From NCBI GenBank assembly GCA_027924585.1, contig BSBM01000059.1, positions 5,456,001-5,520,000 on the forward strand: a stretch of DNA of 64,000 nt, in the 5' to 3' direction. This DNA comes from Larix kaempferi (Eukaryota; Streptophyta; Pinopsida; Pinales; Pinaceae). Below are positions 33,885-44,800 of the stretch, in pieces (positions within the stretch are counted from its first letter, which is position 1; every line of letters starts with the position of its first letter). A program made the translations under genes and the position numbers. The notes under the pieces were generated by a model. The model saw nothing but the letters and a program-made list of their open reading frames with translations. It ran no database searches and had not been told where the DNA came from.

Positions 33885-35805
33885 AAAATGTAGAAAATCA
33901 CCTTAAATAGTGTTGATGTTGGTTTCGAGCTCCACACTCATTTTGTTTATGTGCTTTTCCATTCTTTTAGCGATCCTAGTTATGCTGCTATAAACATTAA
34001 CAAGCTCAACGAAGGCTCGAAACCACCATCAACACTGTTCAAGGTGAGTCTCTTCATTTTCTCCTGTGTGGGGTGTTGTTCGTAGTCGTTGGATCACATA
34101 GACTGCAGTAATGAGATCGATGACCCAACATATCCCACATTTTTCCTCTTTCCATCCTCTATTGTCCCCGGTATCATCTCGTCTCGGTTGTATATACTAG
34201 CCTGTGAAGGCTAGTATATCTGGAATATAGATTTTAGCAATATTTCTCTACGCGAAACTGATTGTGACACCACCTCCTACAAAAAATAAACAAGCAGGCG
34301 AATGCGAGGATCACTGAAAGAATTGCAAATCACAGAAACAAAATGAGTGTCAAGCTCGTTTAAACCATGATGATAAGAACAATCATCTCCCAACCATAGA
34401 CAAAGCTATTTGTCTCCCCCGAGCTCAGACCTTCCAATAGAGAACGATGTACATACGGATAGTAGTAGCGCAAACCCTAGAAAACAAGGGAGAACTTCTC
34501 CAATAGTGGAGAACCCCAAAAAATCAGTCCCTTAACTGAAGTAGGGAACCACTCTTGGTTAGAGCGAACTTGCTTGAGTGAATGATGAAATGAGAGGTCG
34601 AACTCTCTATTTATACACATCAAAGGGTGACTTTTTTCCTGACCGGGTCGACCTAACTTTCCCTAACTGCGCCGACCTGACTGGTGCAGTTCTGCCCATT
34701 GTATGGGGCAAATTTCCGACTGCTTTGGGGCAGTTTACCCACTGGTCCGACCTGTCTTTCAGGGGAAATACAGAAAATTACATTTAATAAATCTTTTCTT
34801 TGTGATTTCACCGCTAGGTTTACATTGAGTGTTTTACATGATCAAATACATTGACGTCTTGTCCCATAGGAGGTACCTTAACAAGATGAAATGCAAAAAG
34901 AATAAATTCTGAAGTTGTACTTTTTCCAACACTCCCTCTCAACAAGGAAGGTATTCTTCGAACACTGTATTCTAATCATATTCTTAATTTGGTCGACCTA
35001 TGAGGTGATGCCCCATGCAGCTACTACTCCAACACTGCCTCTTGGCCATGGAGGTATCGTCAGCATTATCATACTGAAACACATCTCGATATCATATGTA
35101 CATCACAGTTATCTCTAACCTCTCTATATCATAAGGAAGGTCTTCCAACACAATCACAGTTAGTCGAGAAGTGTCCACAAAGGAACATGCACTAGCTCCA
35201 CGACTCCGCTCCTCTCCCTAGGTGAATCTCTCGTGCATCAGCTCAAGAACTCTGCACAGTCCATCGTAGAGTCTATTATGCATCAATACAATGTGCTCAG
35301 CTCAACCCAGTCCATCTGGTGCCTACATCATCAACACTCCCTCTTCGCTAGAGAGGTATCATCACATCGGAACACATCTTGTTATCATAAGAGGCTCCAT
35401 TCCAACACAGGGATACACTCCACAAAGGAGAAAGTTCCCCAAATGAACCATCCACAAATAAGCATGTTCAACAAAGAAACCATCCCACAATGGGACAAAC
35501 TCCACGGAGGATAACGTTCCACAAAGCAACCATCCCACAAAGGGACCATATCATCTTTTTAAAGAAGATATATGATCTACGTGATGAACTTGGTCATTCT
35601 AGACAACAGAGGATTACTTCCTCAAGCACTTTATCTGTGGAAGGTGGCAATGATGGGGAAAATCTTTGAAGAGGAGAAGTAAGATGAGCTGATACGAAGG
35701 ACAATAGAGAATGGGAAGAGGAAAAGTGCCGGAGATCTTGAGTCATCGATCCCATGACTGCAATCTATGCAATGAAACAACTACGAACAACGCCCTACAC
35801 GAGAG
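33885..35805. repeat. Satellite unit 10 (type b, 1921 bp)
   Basis: A type-b unit with a single-base deletion near 34493 (GGGAGAACTTC versus GGGAGAAACTTC). It has the intact 28-bp palindrome at 34192-34219. Confidence 0.93.
34192..34219. repeat. Conserved short palindrome of the satellite unit
   Basis: ATATACTAGCC and GGCTAGTATAT form a perfect 11-bp stem around TGTGAA. The same palindrome, intact or with one or two changes, is in the other units (for example near 13277, 15085, 17028, 20974, 28396, 59503, 63360). Confidence 0.85.
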
Positions 35806-37170
35806 AAAACGTAGAAAATCACCTTAAGTAGTGTTGATGTTGGTTTCGAGCTCTACATTCATTTTGTTTATTGGTTTTTCCATTCTTTCAGTGATCCTGG
35901 TTATGCTGCTATAAACATTAACAAGAACAAGGAAGGCTCGAAACCACCATCAACACTGTTCAAGGTGGGTTTCTTCATTTTCTCCTGTGTAGGGTGTTGT
36001 TCGTAGTCGTTGCATCACATAGACTGCAGTAATGAGACCGATGACTCAACATCTCCCACATTTTTCCTCTTTCCATCCTCTATTATCCCTTGTATCACCT
36101 CGTCTCACTTGTATATACTAGCTTGTGAAGGCTAGTATATCTGGAACGTAGATATTAGCAATATTTCTCTACGAGAAACTGATTGTGACACCACCTCCTA
36201 CAAAAAATAAACAAGCAGGCGACTGCAAGGATCAATTAAAGAATGGCAAATCGCAGAAAAGAAATGAGTGTCGAGCTCGTTTAAACCATGATGATAAGAG
36301 CAATCATCTCCCAACCATAGACAAAGTTATTTGTCTCCCCTGAGCTCAGACCTTCAAATAGAGAATGATGTATATCCGGATAGTAGTAGCGCAAACCCTA
36401 GAAAACAAGGGAGAAACTTCTCCAATAGTGGAGAACCCCAAAAAATCAGTCCCTTAACTGAAGTAGCGAACCACTCTTGGCTACAACGAACTTGCTTGAG
36501 TGAATGACGAAATGAGAGGCCGAACTCTCTATTTATACACATCAAAGGGTGACTTTTTTCCTGACCGGGTTGACCTAACTTTCCCTAACGGCGCCGACCT
36601 GATTGGTGCAGTTCTGCCCATTGGATGGGGCAAATTGCCCACTGCTTTGGGGCAATTTACCCACTGGTCCGACTTGTCTTGGGGAAATACAGAAAATTAC
36701 ATTTAATAAATCTTTTCTTTGTGATTTCACCCCTAGGATTACATTGAGTGTTTTACATGATCGAATACATTGACATCTTTTCCCATAGGAGGTATCTTAA
36801 CAAGATGAAATGCAATAAGAATAACTTCCGAAGTTGTACCGTTTCGAACACTCCCTCTCAAAAGGGAAGGTATTCTTCGAATATTGTATTCTAATCTTAT
36901 TCTTTATTTGGTCGACCTATGAAGTGATGCCCCATGCAGCTACTACTCCAACACTGCCTCTTGGCCATGGAGGTATCGTCAGCATAATCATACCGAAACA
37001 CATCTCGATATCATAAGTACATCACAGTTATCTCTAACCTCTCTATACCATAAGGAAGGTCTTCCAACACAATCACAGTTAGTCGAGAGGTGTCAACAAA
37101 TCGATCTTCGTGCATCTGCTCAATCCAGTCCATTGTGAAACATGCACTAGCTCCACGACTCTGCCCTCTC
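35806..37170. repeat. Satellite unit 11 (type a), cut by the Tat-like block
   Basis: The unit is intact for 1365 bp and then stops within CTGCCCTCTC at the junction with element sequence. The missing part would have been about 573 bp. Confidence 0.93.
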
Positions 37171-37213
37171 AAGTGCTCACTTCAGCCGAGCACTTGTCCC
37201 AGCCGGAGCCAGA
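37171..37213 (+). mobile_element. Remnant of internal 3' end left of LTR1
   Basis: These 43 bp match exactly the end of internal region 1 just before LTR2 (47108-47150). A genuine left LTR boundary would not be preceded by element-internal sequence. Confidence 0.85.
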
Positions 37214-40200
37214 TGTTATCACATATATAGTAGCCGGGCTACCATACATTATTTTTCTCATTCCAGTACACTATTGAGCCAGTTCCCTTGCATTTGAGAT
37301 GCCGAGATGAGCATCTAGATCGGATCACTATCAGATTGTGGACAGCAGTTGTATTCCCCATGCCATGACTGAGTTTCAGGACACTCAGAGAGATGACCAA
37401 TGTAGCCATTATACCATTGGTACAGAGCAGTCAGTAGTGCCCAGAGTTACAGCGGCAGTTCCAGAGGACAGATGATGGTACAGGTTGATGTGCATTCAGG
37501 TATATGACTCAGCAGGTATATTATTGTGTTATGGTTAGATTGCTTTTATACTTATTCTTATAGCATGTCTTAGCACTTAGTGTCATGATCTGGCGATCAT
37601 ATAGATACATGGACCTGGTTGACCTATTATTTATATTATATTGTCCCTACTCAGACTTAGAAGTTCACTATTCATACTCAATGGTACATACCCTCCTTAG
37701 GGAGAATAGAGGTGATCATTACACCATACTCTGGCTTGCTAGTGTTGGCTCCATCATTTCATTGTCTTCATCCATCCGTGGCCTACCTTTTAGATTATTA
37801 CCCTGATTTGCTACTTGACTAGTGACATGGAGGACCTTTCCCCACTGTAGCCTCTGTATTGGATGAGCCTCCCTGTTTATTGTGTCTCGGCTCTGAGTTG
37901 GTGACAAAACTTACCTATGGTGAGTTGGAGTTCCTTGAGAATTCCCCCTAGTCACTAAAGTTGTGTTGGCTAAACCTGAAACTTTTAGTGCTGCCATCAA
38001 TACAAAATCTGGAAAAATGAAATGCTATATCTTGTGTGTGAAAGAAATGCCAATTGAAAATGGCCATGAAAAATAAAATGTTATATCTTTTGGAAAAATA
38101 AATACCTAGGTAAACAAGTTGTCCATGACACACCTAGAAGTGCTCAGGTAAACAAGTGCCTTAAAAACACACCTGCAGCAGAAAGCCTAAAAATAAATGT
38201 AAATCTATGCAATGTGTTTGTAAACACACATAGATCAAGGCTATGGAAACTTCAGGCCCAAAAAGCAATGGAACTTAAATGTTATATCTAAATAATTGCT
38301 GGCCTTGCTTGTATTATGGATTGTGCGCATCTGTGAAGGTGAATAAACCCTCTTTAAACAACTCATCCATTTGTGAGACACCGCCATTCCCTGTGTTATT
38401 GCTCATTCAGTATATACTATGGTGTGTATTCCCTTTCCCTTGCCAAAGTGTCACAAAGTCAAGTCATTCAAGTCATCCCTTAGCCTAGCCAGTTAATTTA
38501 AGCCTTCACCCTTCACTAGCAAATTGATCACAACTATGCAGTGAGTATGGTCCTGAAAGTCTAGTCTGAGTAATAATAATAATTGACGACACTATATATT
38601 TGGATTTAGATCGCCAGTCATGATTACTCTGTGTTATAATTGTTATTCGAATAAGTTGTAGAGCATGTATTAACCTTGACACCTTGCAGCAGCTATGGAT
38701 GATGGTCTGAGTTGTATTTGGTCTTGGTTAGACCTAGTTTGACCATGGAGGACCATGGGACATGAGATGTTAGACCTTATGATGATATAGATAGATGATA
38801 TATGGTCTATGTACACATACATGATGATTCTATGCAGCAGCTACAGGGTTATGATGATGATTCTTGGGATACAGCAGTGTTTGATCATTTACAGAGCATT
38901 ATTATTGGCCTTGTTCCGGGATATTGGATATTTATTTTGATCATGCAGAGACTCATATGGTGTATGAGTACACATTTTGGATAGATTTGGACCTTCTGAG
39001 TCCAATGGGACAATTTGTTTTCAGTTCCGGGCACTTACAGTGATGATTGAGCCTCAGTAGGCTGTCCTAGTGCAGTTTTGGTCTGTTGGAGGCCCTGTCA
39101 GAGCAGAGATGACTTTTATCCGGTTGACCTAGGGCGCTGATGATGGAGGGGGTGGTCCAGCCACTTGTTTTTACCATATTACCCCCCTCCCGGACACATT
39201 GGTGCCCTCACCTTGACAGCGCCATCACTCCAGGAGGCTGTTTGGGCAGTTTCACGCTTCCCGAGGCATTTCAGGATTGGTAGAAATGGCTATTGAGGAA
39301 ATCGATTTGGACTACTGAGGCAAAGTTATGGCATGGGATGATCAGTGATGATAGATCGGGACCTTTCACACCTTCTCTAGCAGTTTCAGCTTCATCGGGG
39401 CCCGCATCCATCACTTATGGCATTTTCTGTGGATTTTTGAGGTCTTTTGAGGACCACGACTTCACTAGGGAGGCACGATTTGGTACTTTCATGATTATTT
39501 ATTGGTTGTTGTGCCATGGGGATTGACCAAGGAGGGATAAAATTACCCCTTGGACCCACCATGAGCCTCCTATGATATTTTGTCATCATGATTTGGTGGG
39601 ATTCCCCTCTCCTAGGGCGACTTTGTCCACTTATGTTATATTTTATGTGTGATCCATGTATTATATTGTTGAGCTCATCTCAACCATTGATTAGACTTTT
39701 GTATCTTATAATCTAAGCCACTCATTCAAAAAGTGGTTAGGGTTTTGGTGCCTCTCCTTCCTATTTAAAGGAGAGAGCCTCTCATTGTAAAGTGACTTTT
39801 GGCTCTGGATTATTGGAATAGAAAATTATTATTGCATCTATCTCCAATGTTGTGGTGAATGTTTTTGGTGTTCGTTCGTTGGTTCTTCCTTTGCACTGAG
39901 TTATTGGAGATCTTGTTTGCCATATCTATTGTACCACGATTTTGCATCTACAGGTGGAGGCCGATTTGCTTGGAGGAGGAGGTATTGGTAGGGGAAGACT
40001 CTCCCTACTTCTTCTTTGGAGCTCTTCGTTGGTAACAGGGAGTATTACTGTCCCAGGACCTTCTATTTCATGTTACTATTTGCATTTCTCTTGTATTTCT
40101 TCCATACTTGATCTTACTGATTGAATTTTATTCCTTGGTTTGACAGGTAGAGGAAGGCGCACTTGTGGACTAGGGCATCAAATTGGCAAGCAAATCAACA

Positions 40201-41708
40201 ATCTCTCATTTGATCTCTGCGGGAATCTTCCTCAACATCAAGGCATCTCAACCACATCATTCAGGTATGATCTCAAGGTAAGTTCTATCTCCATAGTCTA
40301 TCCAATTGTCAAAAACATCTAAAACCCTAATTAATTAAAACCCCAATTTTGCATTTTCTTAGATCTACTGAGATCTAGTGGGTTGTTGGGTATGATATTG
40401 AAAACCCACCTCTATAGCATCCACGGCATCCCGGATCTATAGTTTGGTGAGGATTGGCTTCCGTTTGACCCCTCTCCCAAGCCAACTTAGCTTCTCCCAA
40501 GGAAGGCGCACTTCACCATTTGAGCAAGTTGACCTAGATCTAGAACATGGGTGTTTGAGATTCCACTTGATTTGACATCTACACATCAAATAACATACAC
40601 CCAGGTTGTCCCTTTCTTGAAATTCACCTTGTGGGCCCCATTCCACATTTTAAGGGATTTAATCCCCATTTTGGACCACTTGGAACACTTAAACTCAGAT
40701 CTACAAAGATCTAACCGGTGGATTGCCACGAAACTATAGATCCATACTCCTACCTGACCGATCTACTAGGATCTAAAGTTTGGATGCCATCCGACATGAT
40801 TTGACCCACCTAAATCCCGATTGAAGCCTCCTTGGGTAAAGTCGCACCACCTTGGAGAAGTGAGTTCACTCACTTCGAGGAACTGGGTACTTGAGATTCT
40901 TGCAGATCCGGAACCACAATAATTCAAAACCTAGGTCTAGACTGTCACTTTGTCAAATCTTGCCTTGGGGACTGCATTCCTTATTTTAAGGGATTGTGGT
41001 CCACTTGGGTCAAACCTAGATCTAGACACATGTAACCATCAAGACCTATACTGTCCACTTATCTCATGTTGTAGGAGTCCTAACCATAAGTCAACCCCAC
41101 TTTGACTCCACTTCCCAATTCCCAAGGCACTGGTTTATTTCCAAGACAACCCAACTCTCCTAGATTGTTGGATTGACTTGTGGTTTGACTTTTGCATGGT
41201 GAACTATACCCTTAAAGCAATCATGAATCATGGTCAAGCTTGTCTTATGTACTAGTTACCCCCAATACAACCCTTAACTACCCTGCATTGGACACAGTTC
41301 CCAAGGCAGTGGACTTTCCAACATTGAACTAGTACACTAGCCCTAGATCTCACTTCAAACATTGTAAGTCACTTTCACATCAACTATGAACCAAAGCTAT
41401 ACCTATTGAACCCCTCACTTGGCTTGTGACTTTATCCCTTAGGTCTAGGATAAACCATACACCTAACTTCACTTAGAAATACCTTGATTTGGTGTCTTGG
41501 TTTTGATCTCTCCTGTCGGGAGTAGATCGGGTCTCCCCCTTTGTTGTCTGGGCTAGACAACATAAAGCGAAGGTTGCCTCGACTGGCGTGACAACCATAA
41601 ATATTTGGAGGTCGAGGTGATCGTGGTTGCACCTCTTGAGTTGCCCTTCCCTATTGCCATCCATGACTGGATCCATCCAAAGGGGTAACTACAACTTAGG
41701 TGATAACA
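37214..41708 (+). repeat. LTR1 of the Tat-like pair (4,495 bp)
   Basis: It starts TGTTATCAC and ends GTGATAACA, a perfect terminal inversion, followed after 3 bp by the primer binding site. A TATA-like CTATTTAAAG at 39771 would divide U3 (about 2.56 kb) from R-U5. Roughly 40,440-41,030 shows two degenerate internal copies, each with a TTGAGATTC, ATTTTAAGGGATT and ACTTGG word order. Several short ORFs exist but none has a domain I recognise, including a 40-codon stretch near 37957-38080. Confidence 0.93.
39771..39780 (+). promoter_or_regulatory. TATA-like box of LTR1
   Basis: CTATTTAAAG is followed by GGAGAGAGCCTCTCATTG, the kind of pyrimidine-rich start region expected at U3/R. The identical site in LTR2 is at 49708-49717. 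Confidence 0.5.
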
Positions 41709-41711
41709 TTT

Positions 41712-41729
41712 TGGCGCCGCTGCCGGGGA
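41712..41729 (+). other. Primer binding site, tRNA-Asp type (copy 1)
   Basis: TGGCGCCGCTGCCGGGGA matches the complement of the plant tRNA-Asp 3' end at all but one position. That primer is typical of the Tat and Athila groups of Ty3/gypsy elements. Confidence 0.85.
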
Positions 41730-41865
41730 GGCAATAGCTTGCCCTAGTCCTTCCCGCATATACAAACGACACATATCTTGGTAGAAGAGTTAAATCTACC
41801 TGGCGACTCCCAATCGTGACTCCGCTGAGGAGCGAGCTCATTCACATCCTAAAATACTTAGAACT

Positions 41866-44800
41866 ATGCCTTGTGTCACTAATTCAGAGAACGATATGAT
41901 TTTGAAAATGATGACCGAAATGAGTGGTTTAATCCGAAACCTAAATGGGGTAGTTCTCAGAAAACAAAGAGAAAATATTGAAAAGTATAAACCGTTTTCT
42001 AGAACCTTTGAGGGTGTATACGCCAACGAAAATCTCCAAACTAAGCCCACATCTGGTGGCAGAGTGGTAACTAGGTCTCAAGCAAAGAATAACACAAAAG
42101 ACATAGATAAGAACAAAACCAGTCCGAAGGAAAATACACTGGACCCAAAAAATACCACTCGTAGATTCCCCACTCAAACTCCAAACACTCCTCCTAAAGG
42201 GATTTTAAAGAAAAATGATCAACCCAGAAGGTTAGCCCCTCAAGTCACTAAGAAGGTAATAAGTTCAACTCCTGCTAAACCCCATGCTAAGGATCCAGTA
42301 CAAAGAAAACAAGAGAACACTCCAAGCAAAGAGACATTTCCTATAACGCAAGAAAAGCTAAATTCAAACATACTGGGAAAACTCTCGGGATCTTCTGTCA
42401 TGGTGTCTTTAAAAGATTTGGTAGTTATTCCGTCGGTTAGAAAACAAGTAATGCATTTACTGGATTTGAAAATGAATACCAAGGACAAGGAAAAGGCCTG
42501 CAACTTACAGATTGATTTGAGTAATTTTGTATCCAAACCTAATATCCCTGTGCCCTTGGAGGAACTTTTGAAAATTCCCTCATACTACGATCAAGCAACC
42601 AAATTCCTAGGAATCGAGCCTAAAATCAAGAACCCTGTGAAAGTGACAGTTGAGGAGGATCCCCCCATCATGATTCAAAGTGTAATTGACAAGGGTAGGG
42701 GTCACCCCCCCTTTTATATTGCTCTGGAAATAAATCAATTGATATTGCATAACTGTATGTTAGACTCAGGAGCAGAAGTAAACATTATGCCTCTTAAGGT
42801 CATGGAACAATTGGAGTTGAAACCATCCAGAGAATATAGGAATGTGTGTGGGATGGATTCCAGGCCTGTGAAGTCAAAGGGTATGATTGAAAACCTCAAA
42901 ATGAAACTAGCTGCTTACCCTGCAATTGAAATAAGCATGAATGTCCTAGTTTTAGACATTCCTGACGCATGGGGAATGTTGCTATCAAGGGAATGGGCTG
43001 CCAAGTTAGGAGGAAGTATCCAAATGGATTTATCTTACGCGACCATCCCCATAGGAGAAAAGGCTACCTATAGATTGATGAATGAAAAACCTATGACAGA
43101 ACACGTAGAAACACCCGACTACTTATTTGAAGACGCTATGCGTCCCACTGAGGAAGTTGGAAACTATATGGTGATGGCCAACTATTGGGAGGAACCCCGA
43201 CAGCACCCTTTCCCTCCCAGTCAAGTTTGGAAAATGCATTTTGATGGGGCAAAGTCTAGGCATGGTGCTGGAGCTGGGATTGTCCTTACATCTCCTTCTG
43301 GTGAAGAAAAATTGTTTGCATACCGTCTTGAATTCGATTGCACAAACAATGTAGCTGAGTATGAGGCATTGCTTTTAGGCTTAGAAATTTGTCGGGAACA
43401 AAAGATCAAATGTCTAAACGTAACTGGAGATTCTGATCTGATTGTATCCCAAGTGAAGAACCAGTTTGCAGCCAAAAACAATAGGCTTAGGGATTATCGA
43501 AATGCTGTTTGGGATACTATAGAAATGTTTGATGCTTTTGCAATACGAGCAGTCCCAAGAGAAGAAAACACCCTGGCTGATGCATTATCAGTAATAGCTT
43601 GCACTTTTGAAACTCCTGATCATCTTAAAAATAAAGAGTGTAAGGTTGAAGTAATATTTAGACCCTCCGTTCCTGATAATCAAGATCATTGGCAAGTCTT
43701 TGATTCTGATGCGCAAATCATTGCATTCTTACAAAACCATGAAAGTTTTCAAAATTGCAACGTGAATTTAGAAGACAAATCAAACGGTTCCTCCATTCAA
43801 GATCTTGATGTTAGGAAACTAGCAATACCTCTGGAGAAAAATTTCAACAGGCATGATGAATACAAAGGTAAGAGAGCTGAACCGGTAGACGAGGTTATAG
43901 AGATAAATATTGGAACTTCAGTTTCTCCCAGAATGATCAGAATAGGAAAGAATGCTTCCCCCGAAGAAAGAAAGGCGATTGTAAATCTGATTAGGAAGTA
44001 TCGAGATATTTTCGCTTGGGCTTATGACGAACTTAGAACTTATGACCCTGAAATTATTGAGCATACTATCCCATTGCATGAAGGCGCTAAACCTTATAGG
44101 CAAAAGTTAAGAAATGTCAATCCAAAACTTGCTCCCTTAATTAAGAAAGAGCTTGAGAAGATGCTAGCAGCCGGAATTATCCAACCCGTTCGACACACTA
44201 CTTGGGTTTCTAACCCAGTTATTGTAAGAAAGAAAAGTGGTGAAATCAGGATATGCATTGATTTCAGAAACCTAAACCAAGCATCCCTCAAGGACAATTA
44301 CCCTTTGCCAAATATGGAAAATCTGTTACAAAGTGTTACTGGGGCAGGTATGTTGTCAATGTTGGATGGTTTTTCGGGGTATAATCAGGTACGTATTAGA
44401 AAGGAAGACAGAAATAAAACAACCTTTACTACTCCATGGGGAACTTTCCAATATATAAGAATGCCATTCGGATTATTAAACGCCGGTTCCACTTTTCAAA
44501 GAGCTATGGATCAAGCATTTAGTGATTTGATTGGGAAAATCATTGCCATTTATCAGGATGATCTAACAGTATTTTCAAAGGAACGAGGAGACCATATTGA
44601 ACATTTAAGGAGAGTTTTTGAACGTTGCAGAAAATTTGGTATATCATTAAATCCCAAAAAATCAACTTTCGGAGTAGATGAAGGCAAGCTTTTAGGACAC
44701 ATTGTGTCAAAAGAAGGCATCAGAATCGACCCAGAACGTGTCCAGGCCATCAATGCTATTGCAGCACCCCATAATGTGGCCACCTTGCAATCTTTCTTTA

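Noticed and set aside
37171-37213. Reading 37,171 as the true left boundary of an LTR element
   Set aside because: The first TG with a matching CA end and a primer binding site is at 37,214, and the 43 bp before it equals the internal 3' end of copy 1.
37957-38080. 40-codon open stretch in LTR U3 that reads like protein
   Set aside because: Short and unrecognised, ending in a stop with no continuation, so not enough to call a captured gene fragment.
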